Positions 42,352 to 51,335 of a stretch of DNA of 64,000 nt are shown here, piece by piece. Positions within the stretch are counted from its first letter, which is position 1; each line of letters starts with the position of its first letter. Both the position numbers and the translations under genes were made by a program. The notes under the pieces are model-generated. The model searched no databases. It worked only from the letters and a program-made list of their open reading frames with translations, and was not told the origin of the DNA. The stretch comes from Galbibacter sp038433465 (GTDB lineage: Bacteria > Bacteroidota > Bacteroidia > Flavobacteriales > Flavobacteriaceae), in the NCBI RefSeq assembly GCF_038433465.1, contig NZ_JAESVF010000006.1, positions 62,001 to 126,000 on the forward strand, read 5' to 3'.

Positions 42352-45255
42352 TTACTTTAACGCTCTACGCAATAAAGTTACTGGATGAATAGCCTCTCTC
42401 ATTGTTCCGTCTTTTATTTGATGCCTACAACTTGTTCCGTTTGCAACAATCACCGTATCGGCTGAAGCTTTCCGAACCGCAGGAAACAAACGTAATTCGC
42501 CAATTGCCATACTCGTTTCGTAGTGTTCTTTTTCATAACCAAACGAACCCGCCATTCCGCAACAACCAGAATTTATCATGGTTACCGAAAAGTTCTTCGG
42601 TAAGTTGAGCACATCGAAAGTAGCTTTTGTATTTGATTGTGATTTTTGATGACAATGTGCATGGTATTTTATCGTTTTTTCTTCTGAAGAAAATTGTTCC
42701 GAAGTTATATTTTCTCTTTTTATTTCTTCGGAAAGGAATTCTTCTATTATAAAACTATTCAATGCTAGATGTTTAGCCTTTTCCTTATCGGATGCTAATC
42801 GCAAATATTCATCTCTAAACGACAAAATAGCTGAAGGTTCCAAACCTACAACAGGACAATTTGAACTTACCAACTTTTCTAAATTTGAAATGTTTTTATT
42901 GGCCAACGCTTGCGCTTGCTCTAAAAATCCTTTAGACAAAAATGTGCGTCCGCTTTCACCAAAATACAAAGTGATATCGTACCCTAAAGCTGTTAATAAC
43001 TCAATAGCATCTTTACCAACTTCAATGTCAGAATATTGTGTAAATTCATCTATATATAAAACAACTTTGTTTTTATTAACATATTGTTTTTTAGATGATT
43101 GCAAGTGTTTACTGAAATTAAAACTTTCAATTTTAGGCAAAGTTCGATTAGGAGCTACATTTAAAACATTTTTCACAATCTCCCCAGAAAATCGATTGTT
43201 TACCATCCACGGAAAAACACTCCCGAGTTTACTTAATTTTGTGTTGTAAGCAAATGCTCTATCGCGTAACGAAGGTGCATTTTCTTTATAATACTGATAT
43301 AAAAATTCAGCTTTTAAAGTAGCAACATCCACATTGCTTGGACACTCGCTACTACAAGCTTTACAACTCACACACAAATCGAAAACCTGTTTTAACTCCT
43401 CTTGATTAAACTTATTTTGTTTTTCTGAAGTTGTTAAATACTCTCGCAAGGCATTTGCACGAGCACGAGTAGTGTCTTTTTCATTTTTTGTAGCATGGTA
43501 ACTCGGACACATTGCTCCGTTGGAAAGATGTGTTTTTCGGCAGTCACCACTACCGTTGCACTTTTCCGTAGCTCTCAAAATTCCTAAGGAATCTGAAAAA
43601 TCTAACAAGGTTTCAATTTCAGGTTCTTCTCGGTCGGGTTGGTAGCGCAAAGAAGAATCCATTGGAGCGCTGTCTATAATTTTCCCAGGATTAAAAATGT
43701 TATTTGGGTCGAAAGTTTGCTTTATTCTTTTAAGGAGTTGATAGTTTTCCGTACTTATCATCAGCTCGATAAATTCGGCACGCACTCTCCCATCACCATG
43801 TTCGCCACTCATCGAACCTCTATATTTTTTCACCAAATGCGCTACATCGGTAGTGATTTTCCTAAAAAGGGCAACATCTTCCGATTTTTTCAAATCTAAA
43901 ATCGGACGCAAATGCAATTCTCCAGCACCCGCATGTGCATAGTAAACTGCATTTTGCTTATGCTTTTGCATGATTTCGGTAAATTCAGCAATATAATTAC
44001 TTAAATCTTCAATACTCACCGCCGTATCTTCAATACAGGCAACTGCTTTTTTATCGCCTACAATATTCCCTAAAAGTCCCAATCCAGCTTTTCTAAGCTC
44101 AACCGCCTTATCGATATCTTCAGCAACTAGCGTTGGATTAGCGTAGCTAAGTCCTGTTTCTTCCAGTGTTTTTAATAAGTTTAATCGCTTTTGCTCTAAA
44201 ACTTCTGCATCATCATCACGAAGCTCGAGCATTAAAATAGCTTCTGGGTCGCCTTCAATAAAAAAACGATTTGGTAATTGCGATTTGTTATTCTTGGTAC
44301 AATCTAAAATAACTTTGTCCATCATTTCGCAAGTGTACAAATCGTGTTGCATCACTGCATAAACCGAATTACAGCAATCGGCCACACTTTTAAAATGTGA
44401 CGCAACCATAACAGCTTGTTTAGGCATTAAAGTATCTAACTGAACTTTAATTTTGGTTGTAAAAGCCAAAGTTCCTTCACTTCCAGAAAGCAACTTACAC
44501 ATGTTAAATTGACCTCCGTTTTCGTTAAAAGGCTTCAATTTTAATAATTCATCTACAGCATAACCTGTGTTTCTTCGGTGGATTTCTGGCTTCGGGAAGT
44601 TGTTTGCTATTTGCTTAGGAATACCTTCAGCAGAAAGTTCTTTGTAAATATTCTTGTAAATTTCACCTTCAAGCGTATTAAGTGTTAGCTTCTGTTTAAA
44701 TTCTTCCGCAGTTAAACTTTTAAAAACCACTTCGCTACCATCACTTAAAATAGCTTCAATTTCTAAAACTTTATCGCGTGTTACTCCATACTTTATAGAG
44801 GTGGTTCCACTAGAGTTATTTCCTGTCATCCCTCCTATCATACACCTGTTTGAAGTGGATGTATTCGGACCAAAAAACAAACCGTATTGCGATAAATGCA
44901 TATTTAGTTCATCACGAATAACTCCAGGTTGAACTGTTGCCGTTCTAGAAGTTTCATCAACCGAAAGAATCGAAGTGAAATGTTTTGAAACATCTACAAC
45001 AATTCCATCTCCCACACATTGTCCTGCGAGTGAAGTACCTGCTGTACGCGGAATAATCGACAATTTATAATCATTACAAAAAGCAATGATTTTTTTGATG
45101 TCTTCTATCGATTTTGGATACGCGATAGCTGTTGGAATTGAGCGATATACAGACGCATCTGTAGCGTAGATGATTTTATGCAAATCGTCGAAAAATAAAG
45201 CCCCTTCAAGCTTTTCTTCCAATTCTTGTAAGAGGTTTTTAGAAATATTTAACAA
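42352..45255 (-). CDS. FAD- and Fe-S-containing dehydrogenase (YdiJ/D-2-hydroxyacid type)
   Basis: 967 residues fusing three modules: FAD-binding type 4 domain (about 20-230; PRTAGTSLAGQCVGDG), FAD-oxidase C-terminal domain (about 265-530; SGEHGDGRVRAEF), and a GlpC-like Fe-S part with CVSCKACSSECP and two CCG-type domains (HCHQKSQ and NSGCCGMAGSFG). This is the YdiJ-type D-2-hydroxyglutarate/D-lactate dehydrogenase architecture that feeds electrons to quinones. It starts at TTG 45255, 60 bp from the divergent outer-membrane gene. Confidence 0.9.
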   Translation of the reverse strand: MLNISKNLLQELEEKLEGALFFDDLHKIIYATDASVYRSIPTAIAYPKSIEDIKKIIAFCNDYKLSIIPRTAGTSLAGQCVGDGIVVDVSKHFTSILSVDETSRTATVQPGVIRDELNMHLSQYGLFFGPNTSTSNRCMIGGMTGNNSSGTTSIKYGVTRDKVLEIEAILSDGSEVVFKSLTAEEFKQKLTLNTLEGEIYKNIYKELSAEGIPKQIANNFPKPEIHRRNTGYAVDELLKLKPFNENGGQFNMCKLLSGSEGTLAFTTKIKVQLDTLMPKQAVMVASHFKSVADCCNSVYAVMQHDLYTCEMMDKVILDCTKNNKSQLPNRFFIEGDPEAILMLELRDDDAEVLEQKRLNLLKTLEETGLSYANPTLVAEDIDKAVELRKAGLGLLGNIVGDKKAVACIEDTAVSIEDLSNYIAEFTEIMQKHKQNAVYYAHAGAGELHLRPILDLKKSEDVALFRKITTDVAHLVKKYRGSMSGEHGDGRVRAEFIELMISTENYQLLKRIKQTFDPNNIFNPGKIIDSAPMDSSLRYQPDREEPEIETLLDFSDSLGILRATEKCNGSGDCRKTHLSNGAMCPSYHATKNEKDTTRARANALREYLTTSEKQNKFNQEELKQVFDLCVSCKACSSECPSNVDVATLKAEFLYQYYKENAPSLRDRAFAYNTKLSKLGSVFPWMVNNRFSGEIVKNVLNVAPNRTLPKIESFNFSKHLQSSKKQYVNKNKVVLYIDEFTQYSDIEVGKDAIELLTALGYDITLYFGESGRTFLSKGFLEQAQALANKNISNLEKLVSSNCPVVGLEPSAILSFRDEYLRLASDKEKAKHLALNSFIIEEFLSEEIKRENITSEQFSSEEKTIKYHAHCHQKSQSNTKATFDVLNLPKNFSVTMINSGCCGMAGSFGYEKEHYETSMAIGELRLFPAVRKASADTVIVANGTSCRHQIKDGTMREAIHPVTLLRRALK

Positions 45256-45315
45256 GACTCTATGAACTTTAAGTTAATTTAGTAACGTATGTATTACAAA
45301 TCAAAAACCAAATTT

Positions 45316-45816
45316 ATGAAAAAACTATTTTTATTTAGTCTTTTAGCAATCGGATTTGCAACAACAGCTCAATCTCAAGAAATCGCAAAAAACGCCTTAG
45401 GACTTCGCTTAGGTGATGGCGATGGCTTTGGCGCTGAAATTTCTTATCAAAGAGGCTTAGGGGCAAATAATAGACTAGAATTGGATTTAGGATGGCGCGA
45501 CAGTAATCATTACGACGCTTTTAGATTAACCGGTCTTTACCAATGGGTTTTTCCTATTGAAGGAGATTTTAACTGGTACGTTGGTGCCGGTGGTGGTTTA
45601 GGTGGTTATGACACCGATGATGATTACGACTTTGACAACAACGACCACGACGACAGCGGTATGTATGGTTTTGTTGCCGGAGATATTGGTGTGGAATACA
45701 ATTTTAACTTCCCGCTATTATTGTCGTTAGATTTCCGTCCAGAAATTGGGTTTAACGATATTGACGACGACGATTTTGATTTCGATATTGCACTCGGAAT
45801 TAGATACCAATTCTAA
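45316..45816 (+). CDS. outer-membrane beta-barrel-like protein with Asp-rich loops
   Basis: 166 residues from ATG 45316 (MKKLFLFSLLAIGFATTAQSQ signal); an ATG at 45289 would add nine residues before the signal. It has alternating beta-strand pattern (RLELDLGWRD, FRLTGLYQWVF, WYVGAGGGLGG) and ends in the classic barrel terminus RYQF. Two acidic runs, DTDDDYDFDNNDHDD and DIDDDDFDFD, look like Ca2+-binding surface loops. Function unknown. Confidence 0.8.
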   Translation: MKKLFLFSLLAIGFATTAQSQEIAKNALGLRLGDGDGFGAEISYQRGLGANNRLELDLGWRDSNHYDAFRLTGLYQWVFPIEGDFNWYVGAGGGLGGYDTDDDYDFDNNDHDDSGMYGFVAGDIGVEYNFNFPLLLSLDFRPEIGFNDIDDDDFDFDIALGIRYQF

Positions 45817-45838
45817 AAAAATAAGCACAAAAATGTTT

Positions 45839-45875
45839 AAAAGCCTTGAATACATTGTATTTAGGGCTTTTTTTG
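45839..45875 (+). terminator. intrinsic terminator after barrel-protein gene
   Basis: Stem AAAAGCCTTGAATAC (45839-45853) / GTATTTAGGGCTTTT (45857-45871) with two wobble pairs and T-run. Confidence 0.78.
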
Positions 45876-45879
45876 TTAA

Positions 45880-45914
45880 TTGTCTTTTAGGATTGAAATG
45901 AAATTTTAACTTTG
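45880..45914 (+). promoter_or_regulatory. promoter of TlpA-like gene
   Basis: TTG (45880-45882), 24-bp spacer, exact TAACTTTG (45907-45914), 30 bp before the ATG. The spacer is one base beyond the usual range. Confidence 0.45.
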
Positions 45915-45944
45915 TATCAAACTAAACTGTTTAAATAATTTTTA

Positions 45945-47054
45945 ATGAAAAAAATAGGAAGTATTCTTTTATTACTTGTTGCACTTGTTGCTTGTAATAA
46001 AACTGAAAAAGACACTTATAACGTTACCGTAAGTGTTGATGGTGTTGAAGATGGACAACATGTATATTTACAAAAACCAGTAGACGGACAACGACCAGAA
46101 ATTATTGATACGCTGGAAGTAATGCAAGGGAAATTTGAGTTCTCTGGAAAAGCTGAAAGTCCGCAACTACACTACTTACTTTTTGAAGGTGTTAGAGGTG
46201 TTTTACCAATCATTTTAGAAGAAGGAAACATTAATGTAACAGCTTACAAAGACAGCCTAAACTTCTCTAAAATTGCTGGTTCTCCTTCGAATGACGATTT
46301 TACTGCTTTCATTCAAGGGTCAAAAAACATCAGAGATAAAATGTCTGAAATTCAGAAAAAAGGTATGGAAGCACAACAGGCAAACGATACTGTTACCATG
46401 AATACCTTAAGAGAAACTTTTGTTGAAGTACAAGATGAAGCTAGAAATTACGAAAACGAATTTGTTGCCAACCACAAAGACTCATACATTTCGTTATTGG
46501 TTATCCAACAAATGTTACGTGCTAAAACAAAAACTTCTGAAGAAATTGGTGAGCTTTTCAACGGTTTAACCGAAGATGTTAAAAACACTGACTTAGGAAA
46601 TACAATTGCTACTGAATTAAAAAAGCTTAACAAGTTTTCTATTGGTGCTGCGGCTCCAGATTTTTCTGGTCCTACGCCAGAAGGTGAAACTGTTTCGTTA
46701 AAAGAATCTTTAGGGAAAGTAACCATTCTTGATTTTTGGGCTGCTTGGTGCAAGCCTTGTAGAGCAGAAAACCCAAACCTTGTAAAGCTTTATGCTGATT
46801 ACCACGAAAAAGGATTAAATGTTGTTGGAGTTTCTTTAGATAGAAAAGCTGAAGATTGGAAAAAAGCAATCGAAGAAGACAATTTACCTTGGACACATAT
46901 TTCTAACTTAAAATTTTGGCAAGACCCAATTGCTCAAGAATATAACATCCGTGCAATTCCTGCTACTTTTATTTTAGATGAAAACGGAAACATCATCGCA
47001 AAAGATTTAAGAGGACAAGCTTTAAAAGATAAAATTGCTAGCATTTTAGACTAA
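45945..47054 (+). CDS. TlpA-family thiol-disulfide oxidoreductase lipoprotein
   Basis: 369 residues: lipobox LVAC (Cys17), an N-terminal DUF4369 beta domain (about 25-115, VSVDGVEDGQHVYLQKP), a helical linker and a C-terminal AhpC/TSA-thioredoxin domain with redox site WCKPC and cis-Pro AIPATFILDENG. It acts in the periplasm on disulfides, with cytochrome maturation or oxidative folding as likely roles. Closely followed by a strong terminator. Confidence 0.93.
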   Translation: MKKIGSILLLLVALVACNKTEKDTYNVTVSVDGVEDGQHVYLQKPVDGQRPEIIDTLEVMQGKFEFSGKAESPQLHYLLFEGVRGVLPIILEEGNINVTAYKDSLNFSKIAGSPSNDDFTAFIQGSKNIRDKMSEIQKKGMEAQQANDTVTMNTLRETFVEVQDEARNYENEFVANHKDSYISLLVIQQMLRAKTKTSEEIGELFNGLTEDVKNTDLGNTIATELKKLNKFSIGAAAPDFSGPTPEGETVSLKESLGKVTILDFWAAWCKPCRAENPNLVKLYADYHEKGLNVVGVSLDRKAEDWKKAIEEDNLPWTHISNLKFWQDPIAQEYNIRAIPATFILDENGNIIAKDLRGQALKDKIASILD

Positions 47055-47075
47055 TTATCTTTTTTACAGAAATAA

Positions 47076-47113
47076 AAAAATCCCGAAATGAATTACATTT
47101 CGGGATTTTTTTA
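47076..47113. terminator. bidirectional intrinsic terminator
   Basis: Perfect 13-bp core stem AAATCCCGAAATG / CATTTCGGGATTT (47078-47090, 47096-47108), A-run before and T-run after. Serves the convergent TlpA-like and SIMPL genes. Confidence 0.92.
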
Positions 47114-47129
47114 TGTTATTACTTTTAAT

Positions 47130-47816
47130 TTATTTTAACTGAAAAGTAACATTTACTTCTGCCTCAATAACCATTTCACCAATGGCAATGGTTTCCATAC
47201 TTCCACTTGCATCTGCTGAGGCTTTCATCATTTCCATTCTATAAATAGGTTGCGGTGCACTTACAGAACCTGTTTCAGAAATACTTAACGCCTTCCCTAC
47301 TGTTTGCCCTAAAACACCTGCATATTCTTCCGCTTTTTTCTTAGCATCTTTTACAGCAGCAATTCTCGCTTTGGTATTGTAACTTTCAATATCAGACGAC
47401 TGAAAAGTAACCCCGTCGACTCTATTAATTCCTGCGTTAAGCAATCCTTCAGTAAAAGTAGCATACTTGCTTAAATCTTTCAGTAAAATAGAAATCGATT
47501 GATTGGCTACATATTTGTATTCTTTTGTTTGATAGTCGTAATTTTTATTAATGTTGATGTATTCTGTTTTTACATCCGACTCTTTAATTCCCATCGACTT
47601 GGTGTATTTCAACACTTTATCAATCGCCACATCATTCTCTGTTTTTACTTGTTGTGCCGAAGTTCCTTCGTTCTCAACTCTAACTCTTATTAAAACTTGA
47701 TCTGGAGTAACTTTTACTATTCCTTCTCCAACTACAGAAACCGAAGGTGTTACTTCTTGTGCTTGTAAACTATTCATACCAATAAATGCTGTTAGTAATA
47801 AAATTATTTTTTTCAT
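47130..47816 (-). CDS. SIMPL-domain (DUF541) periplasmic protein
   Basis: 228 residues with a signal peptide (ending LQAQE) and a full SIMPL/DUF541 domain (about 25-228), starting SVVGEGIVKVTPDQVLIRVRVENEG and containing the middle YEYVANQSISILLKDL-type strand and AVKDAKKKAEEYAGVLG helix. Family members (YggE, BP26) form oligomeric rings in the periplasm and are linked to oxidative-stress tolerance; mechanism unknown. Confidence 0.92.
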   Translation of the reverse strand: MKKIILLLTAFIGMNSLQAQEVTPSVSVVGEGIVKVTPDQVLIRVRVENEGTSAQQVKTENDVAIDKVLKYTKSMGIKESDVKTEYININKNYDYQTKEYKYVANQSISILLKDLSKYATFTEGLLNAGINRVDGVTFQSSDIESYNTKARIAAVKDAKKKAEEYAGVLGQTVGKALSISETGSVSAPQPIYRMEMMKASADASGSMETIAIGEMVIEAEVNVTFQLK

Positions 47817-47918
47817 ATTCTCTTTTTAATGTTTTTTCAAAGCTTTCGAAAAGTCAAAAGCAATTCTTTTTTTGATTTTGTGTTTTGTTATTTCAGTATA
47901 AACAAAGAGAGTGCCAAA

Positions 47919-48566
47919 CTATATTTTTCCTGTTTTTTCTAAAACGAATAATACAACTATCGGAATCGCTAAAAGCAATACCATTAAGGTTTCTTGTACA
48001 ATTAATGATGGCATTAAAAGCAATGTTAAAACATATCCGCCAATGGCACCACCAAAATGTGCAGTGTGCCCAATGTTACCAATTCTCGATTTCATTCCGT
48101 AGATAGAGTATAATAAATACCCAATTCCGAAGATATAAGCAGGAATCGGAATCGGTATAAAGAAAAACGCCAATCGCATTTCTGGTTGTAAAAGAATAGC
48201 TGCATATAAAATTCCGGTTACGGCACCACTCGCGCCAACAGCACTGTAATGATATTCGTTTTTATGAAAACTAAGTGAGAGTAAGCTCCCTGCTAGTAAA
48301 CTTCCGAAGTAAATCAATAAAAATTTAATGTCGCCAAAATACTGTACTACAATAGGTGCGAAAAAGTACAACGTAAGCATATTAAAAAGTAAATGCGAAA
48401 CGTCAACATGCAGAAAACCAGACGTTATGGTTCTAATTTGTTCGCCACGACGAATAGCGCCGATATTGAATTTATACTTTTCGAAGAACGAAAAGTCGTT
48501 AAATCCCTTAAAAGAAGCCAAAACTGTCGCTCCAATAATAACTATGGTTACAATGCTTAAATTCAT
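47919..48566 (-). CDS. rhomboid-family intramembrane serine protease
   Basis: 215 residues, six TM helices. The catalytic Ser is in VGASGAVTG (TM4) and the His in AHFGGAIGGYVL (TM6); the HLLFNM motif in TM2 is present. It cleaves TM segments of membrane proteins. It is divergent from the acyltransferase across 56 bp, with a palindromic promoter (48589-48606). Confidence 0.94.
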   Translation of the reverse strand: MNLSIVTIVIIGATVLASFKGFNDFSFFEKYKFNIGAIRRGEQIRTITSGFLHVDVSHLLFNMLTLYFFAPIVVQYFGDIKFLLIYFGSLLAGSLLSLSFHKNEYHYSAVGASGAVTGILYAAILLQPEMRLAFFFIPIPIPAYIFGIGYLLYSIYGMKSRIGNIGHTAHFGGAIGGYVLTLLLMPSLIVQETLMVLLLAIPIVVLFVLEKTGKI

Positions 48567-48588
48567 AAAAACAATAAAGGTTTAGCAT

Positions 48589-48606
48589 CAAATATAGCTA
48601 TATTTG
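48589..48606. promoter_or_regulatory. palindromic divergent promoter element
   Basis: CAAATATAGCTATATTTG is a perfect 18-bp palindrome that contains one TATATTTG -7 box on each strand (minus 48596-48589, plus 48599-48606), facing rhomboid and acyltransferase genes respectively. Leaders would be about 10-16 nt. No TTG at -33 on either side. Confidence 0.5.
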
Positions 48607-48622
48607 CTAAAATTCATACGGA

Positions 48623-49531
48623 ATGCAATTACTTATTTACCTACTAGTTTACCCCATTTTATGGTTTATTTCAATACTCCCTTTCCCTATATTTTATAAG
48701 GTTTCCGATTTTATATACTACTTACTATACTACATTATTGGGTATCGTAAAAAAATGGTTTACGAAAATTTAAAACGTTGTTTTCCTGAAAAATCAGAAG
48801 AAGAAATTCTTGGCATCCGAAAGCGTTTTTATAAGCATATGGCCGATTTGTTTATGGAAATGATAAAAACATTAAGTATGTCTCAAGAAGAAATGAAGAA
48901 AAGGGCAAAATTTCATAATACCGAACTCCTTGATGAATATGCCAAACAAAACAAAAGCGTAGCACTACTCTGCGGGCATTATGCAAATTACGAGTGGGTA
49001 CTTTCATTAGGGCAGCACATTCAGCATGATGGCTTCGGAATTTACGCACCGTTATCGAACAAATATTTTGACAAACTCATTAAGAAAACCAGAAAAAAAC
49101 ACGGTGGCACTTTAGTTTCTAGATACGAAACAGCACGACTTGTTTTGAAGAATTACAAAGAGCAACATTTATCGTTATACGGTTTTGTTAACGACCAATC
49201 TCCACAGGTGAGTCATACTCGCTATTGGAGAGAATTTTTCGGAACCGTTGTGCCGGTACATACTGCTGCTGAAACATTAGCCAAAAAATTTGATATGGCT
49301 ATTGTTTTTTTCTGTGTAAAGAAAATAAAAAGAGGTTATTACGAAACAACTATTGTGAATATTACCGACAATCCAAAACAGTATAAGGATTTTGAAATTA
49401 CTGACATTTACACCAAAATGTTGGAAGAAGAAATTCGTCGAAAACCTGAATATTATTTATGGACGCACAACCGATTTAAACACCGAAATAAAGTTCCTGC
49501 TGAATTCCAAAAAGCAACTAATCCTGCATAA
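48623..49531 (+). CDS. LpxL/HtrB-type lysophospholipid (lipid A) acyltransferase
   Basis: 302 residues with one N-terminal TM segment and the acyltransferase motif HxxxxE (CGHYANYEWVLSLG). The block GFVNDQSPQ matches the second conserved region of bacterial lipid A secondary acyltransferases. It adds a fatty acyl chain to a lipid A precursor (or ornithine/amino lipids in some Bacteroidetes) at the inner membrane. Confidence 0.9.
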   Translation: MQLLIYLLVYPILWFISILPFPIFYKVSDFIYYLLYYIIGYRKKMVYENLKRCFPEKSEEEILGIRKRFYKHMADLFMEMIKTLSMSQEEMKKRAKFHNTELLDEYAKQNKSVALLCGHYANYEWVLSLGQHIQHDGFGIYAPLSNKYFDKLIKKTRKKHGGTLVSRYETARLVLKNYKEQHLSLYGFVNDQSPQVSHTRYWREFFGTVVPVHTAAETLAKKFDMAIVFFCVKKIKRGYYETTIVNITDNPKQYKDFEITDIYTKMLEEEIRRKPEYYLWTHNRFKHRNKVPAEFQKATNPA

Positions 49532-49936
49532 GAGGTTTTTGGTTTTAAGTTTCTTGTTTGAGGTTTCTTGTTTTTAATTGCAAAGTTTCAACCGATAAAA
49601 TCTTAACTCGTCACCACTTCACTTCTCCTAAAAGGTGTGATACCTCGACTCCACTCGGTATGACAGCGAGAGAACCTTAACTTATTATCTCATTAACTCT
49701 TTCACTTCTACTAAACAATTAACCGATTAAACACTTCAACAGTTAAACTTTATGTGATACCTCGACTCCGCCTGTCTAACGACAAAGGCAGGCTCGGTAT
49801 GGCTAAAAGAAAACCTTAACTTATTATCTCATTCTCTATTTCACTTCTACAAAAAACCACAAACGCCAACCTGAACTTGATTCAAATTAGCGTTTGGGTA
49901 GAGAAAGAATCTCTCTCAATATATATGATTATTACT
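49532..49936. repeat. repeat-filled intergenic region with a tandem ~115-bp duplication
   Basis: 405 bp without genes. Two direct copies: 49637-49711 and 49754-49850, each starting GTGATACCTCGACTCC and containing AACCTTAACTTATTATCTCA and TTCACTTCTAC. Copy 2 carries an extra ~24 bp hairpin-forming insert (GCCTGTC...AGGCAGGC). The core GATACCTCGACTCC...CTCGGTATG resembles short dispersed repeats of Bacteroidetes genomes. The region ends with the glmM terminator. Confidence 0.7.
49850..49896 (-). terminator. probable terminator of glmM
   Basis: Arms CAAACGC (49860-49866) / GCGTTTG (49890-49896), 23-nt loop, minus-strand U-run after TGG. A weaker hairpin than others here. Confidence 0.5.
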
Positions 49937-51325
49937 TTACAATCCTGCTACAGCTCCAATTTCAGCTATAAATTTATCAGCTAAGGCATCGGCTTCTTGT
50001 TGTGAGCTTGCTTCTGTGTATATTCTAATAATTGGTTCGGTATTCGACTTTCTTAAATGCACCCAATTCTCTGGAAAATCAATCTTCACACCATCAACAG
50101 TAGTTATATCTTCGTTAGCATAGCGCTCTTCCATTGTTTTTAAAATAGCATCCACATCGAGTTCTGGAGTTAAAGCAATTTTCTTTTTACTCATAAAATA
50201 CGATGGATAACTCGCACGCAATTCGGCAACCGAAATTTCTTTTTCAGCCAAATGTGTTAAAAACAAACCTACTCCAACCAAAGCATCACGACCGTAATGA
50301 CTTTCAGGATAAATAATTCCGCCGTTACCTTCTCCTCCAATAATTGCGTTATTCTTTTTCATGAGTGTAACAACATTTACCTCGCCAACTGCCGAAGCTT
50401 CATAAGTTCCTCCATGTTTTTCAGTAACATCACGAAGTGCTCTTGAAGACGACATATTAGAAACCGTATTTCCTTTTGTTTTTCCCAATACATAATCGGC
50501 ACAAGCCACCAACGTATATTCTTCACCAAACATTTCTCCATCGTTACTAATAAATGCTAGTCTATCTACATCTGGGTCTACTACAATTCCCAAATCGGCT
50601 TTCTCTTTTACAACCAATTCGCAAATATCGGTAAGGTGTTCTTTTAACGGTTCTGGATTGTGTGGAAACTGACCGTTTGGTGTGCAATACAACTCAACCA
50701 CTTCTACTCCTAATTCTTTTAATAACTTCGGAATAGCAATGCCTCCTGTAGAATTCACACCATCAACCACAACTTTAAATTTAGCTTGCTTTATTTTTTC
50801 AGCATCAACTAAAGGTAAATTCAACACTTCGTCAATATGAATATCGATATAAGAATCGTTTACTGTAATTTCGCCTAAATCGTCAACTTCAGCAAAATTA
50901 AAATCTTCGCTATCGGCAATTTCTAAAATAGCTTGCCCGTCGGCACCGCTTAAAAATTCCCCTTTATTATTGAGTAATTTTAAAGCATTCCACTGCTTCG
51001 GATTGTGACTTGCGGTTAAAATAATTCCTCCATCGGTTTTTTCCAACGGAACAGCAATTTCTACTGTTGGCGTCGTTGAAAGACCTAAATCGATTACATT
51101 GATACCGAGACCAACCAAAGAAGATGCAACTAAATTTTGAATCATTTCTCCAGAAATTCGAGCATCGCGACCTATTACAACGGTTAATTTTTCACCTTTA
51201 GCTTGCGATTTTAACCATGTTCCATATGCCGAAGCAAATTTCACAGCGTCCAAAGGCGTTAAATTCTCACCTGTTGCTCCGCCAATAGTTCCACGAATTC
51301 CTGATATTGATTTTATTAATGTCAT
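49937..51325 (-). CDS. glmM: phosphoglucosamine mutase (phosphohexomutase)
   Basis: 462 residues, four-domain alpha-D-phosphohexomutase. Active Ser in LTASHNPKQWNALK, metal loop DPDVDRLAFI, sugar loop GGEGNGG and phosphate loop RKSNTEPIIRIY. It interconverts GlcN-6-P and GlcN-1-P for UDP-GlcNAc. A phosphomannomutase role is an alternative, but the sequence is closest in feel to Bacteroidetes GlmM. It begins 10 bp after the SMP-30-like gene. Confidence 0.9.
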   Translation of the reverse strand: MTLIKSISGIRGTIGGATGENLTPLDAVKFASAYGTWLKSQAKGEKLTVVIGRDARISGEMIQNLVASSLVGLGINVIDLGLSTTPTVEIAVPLEKTDGGIILTASHNPKQWNALKLLNNKGEFLSGADGQAILEIADSEDFNFAEVDDLGEITVNDSYIDIHIDEVLNLPLVDAEKIKQAKFKVVVDGVNSTGGIAIPKLLKELGVEVVELYCTPNGQFPHNPEPLKEHLTDICELVVKEKADLGIVVDPDVDRLAFISNDGEMFGEEYTLVACADYVLGKTKGNTVSNMSSSRALRDVTEKHGGTYEASAVGEVNVVTLMKKNNAIIGGEGNGGIIYPESHYGRDALVGVGLFLTHLAEKEISVAELRASYPSYFMSKKKIALTPELDVDAILKTMEERYANEDITTVDGVKIDFPENWVHLRKSNTEPIIRIYTEASSQQEADALADKFIAEIGAVAGL

Positions 51326-51335
51326 CTGTTATATC

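Noticed and set aside
49620..49850. Possible CRISPR or tRNA cluster in the repeat-rich gap
   Set aside because: Two direct copies only, no spacer regularity, no T-loop or anticodon structure.
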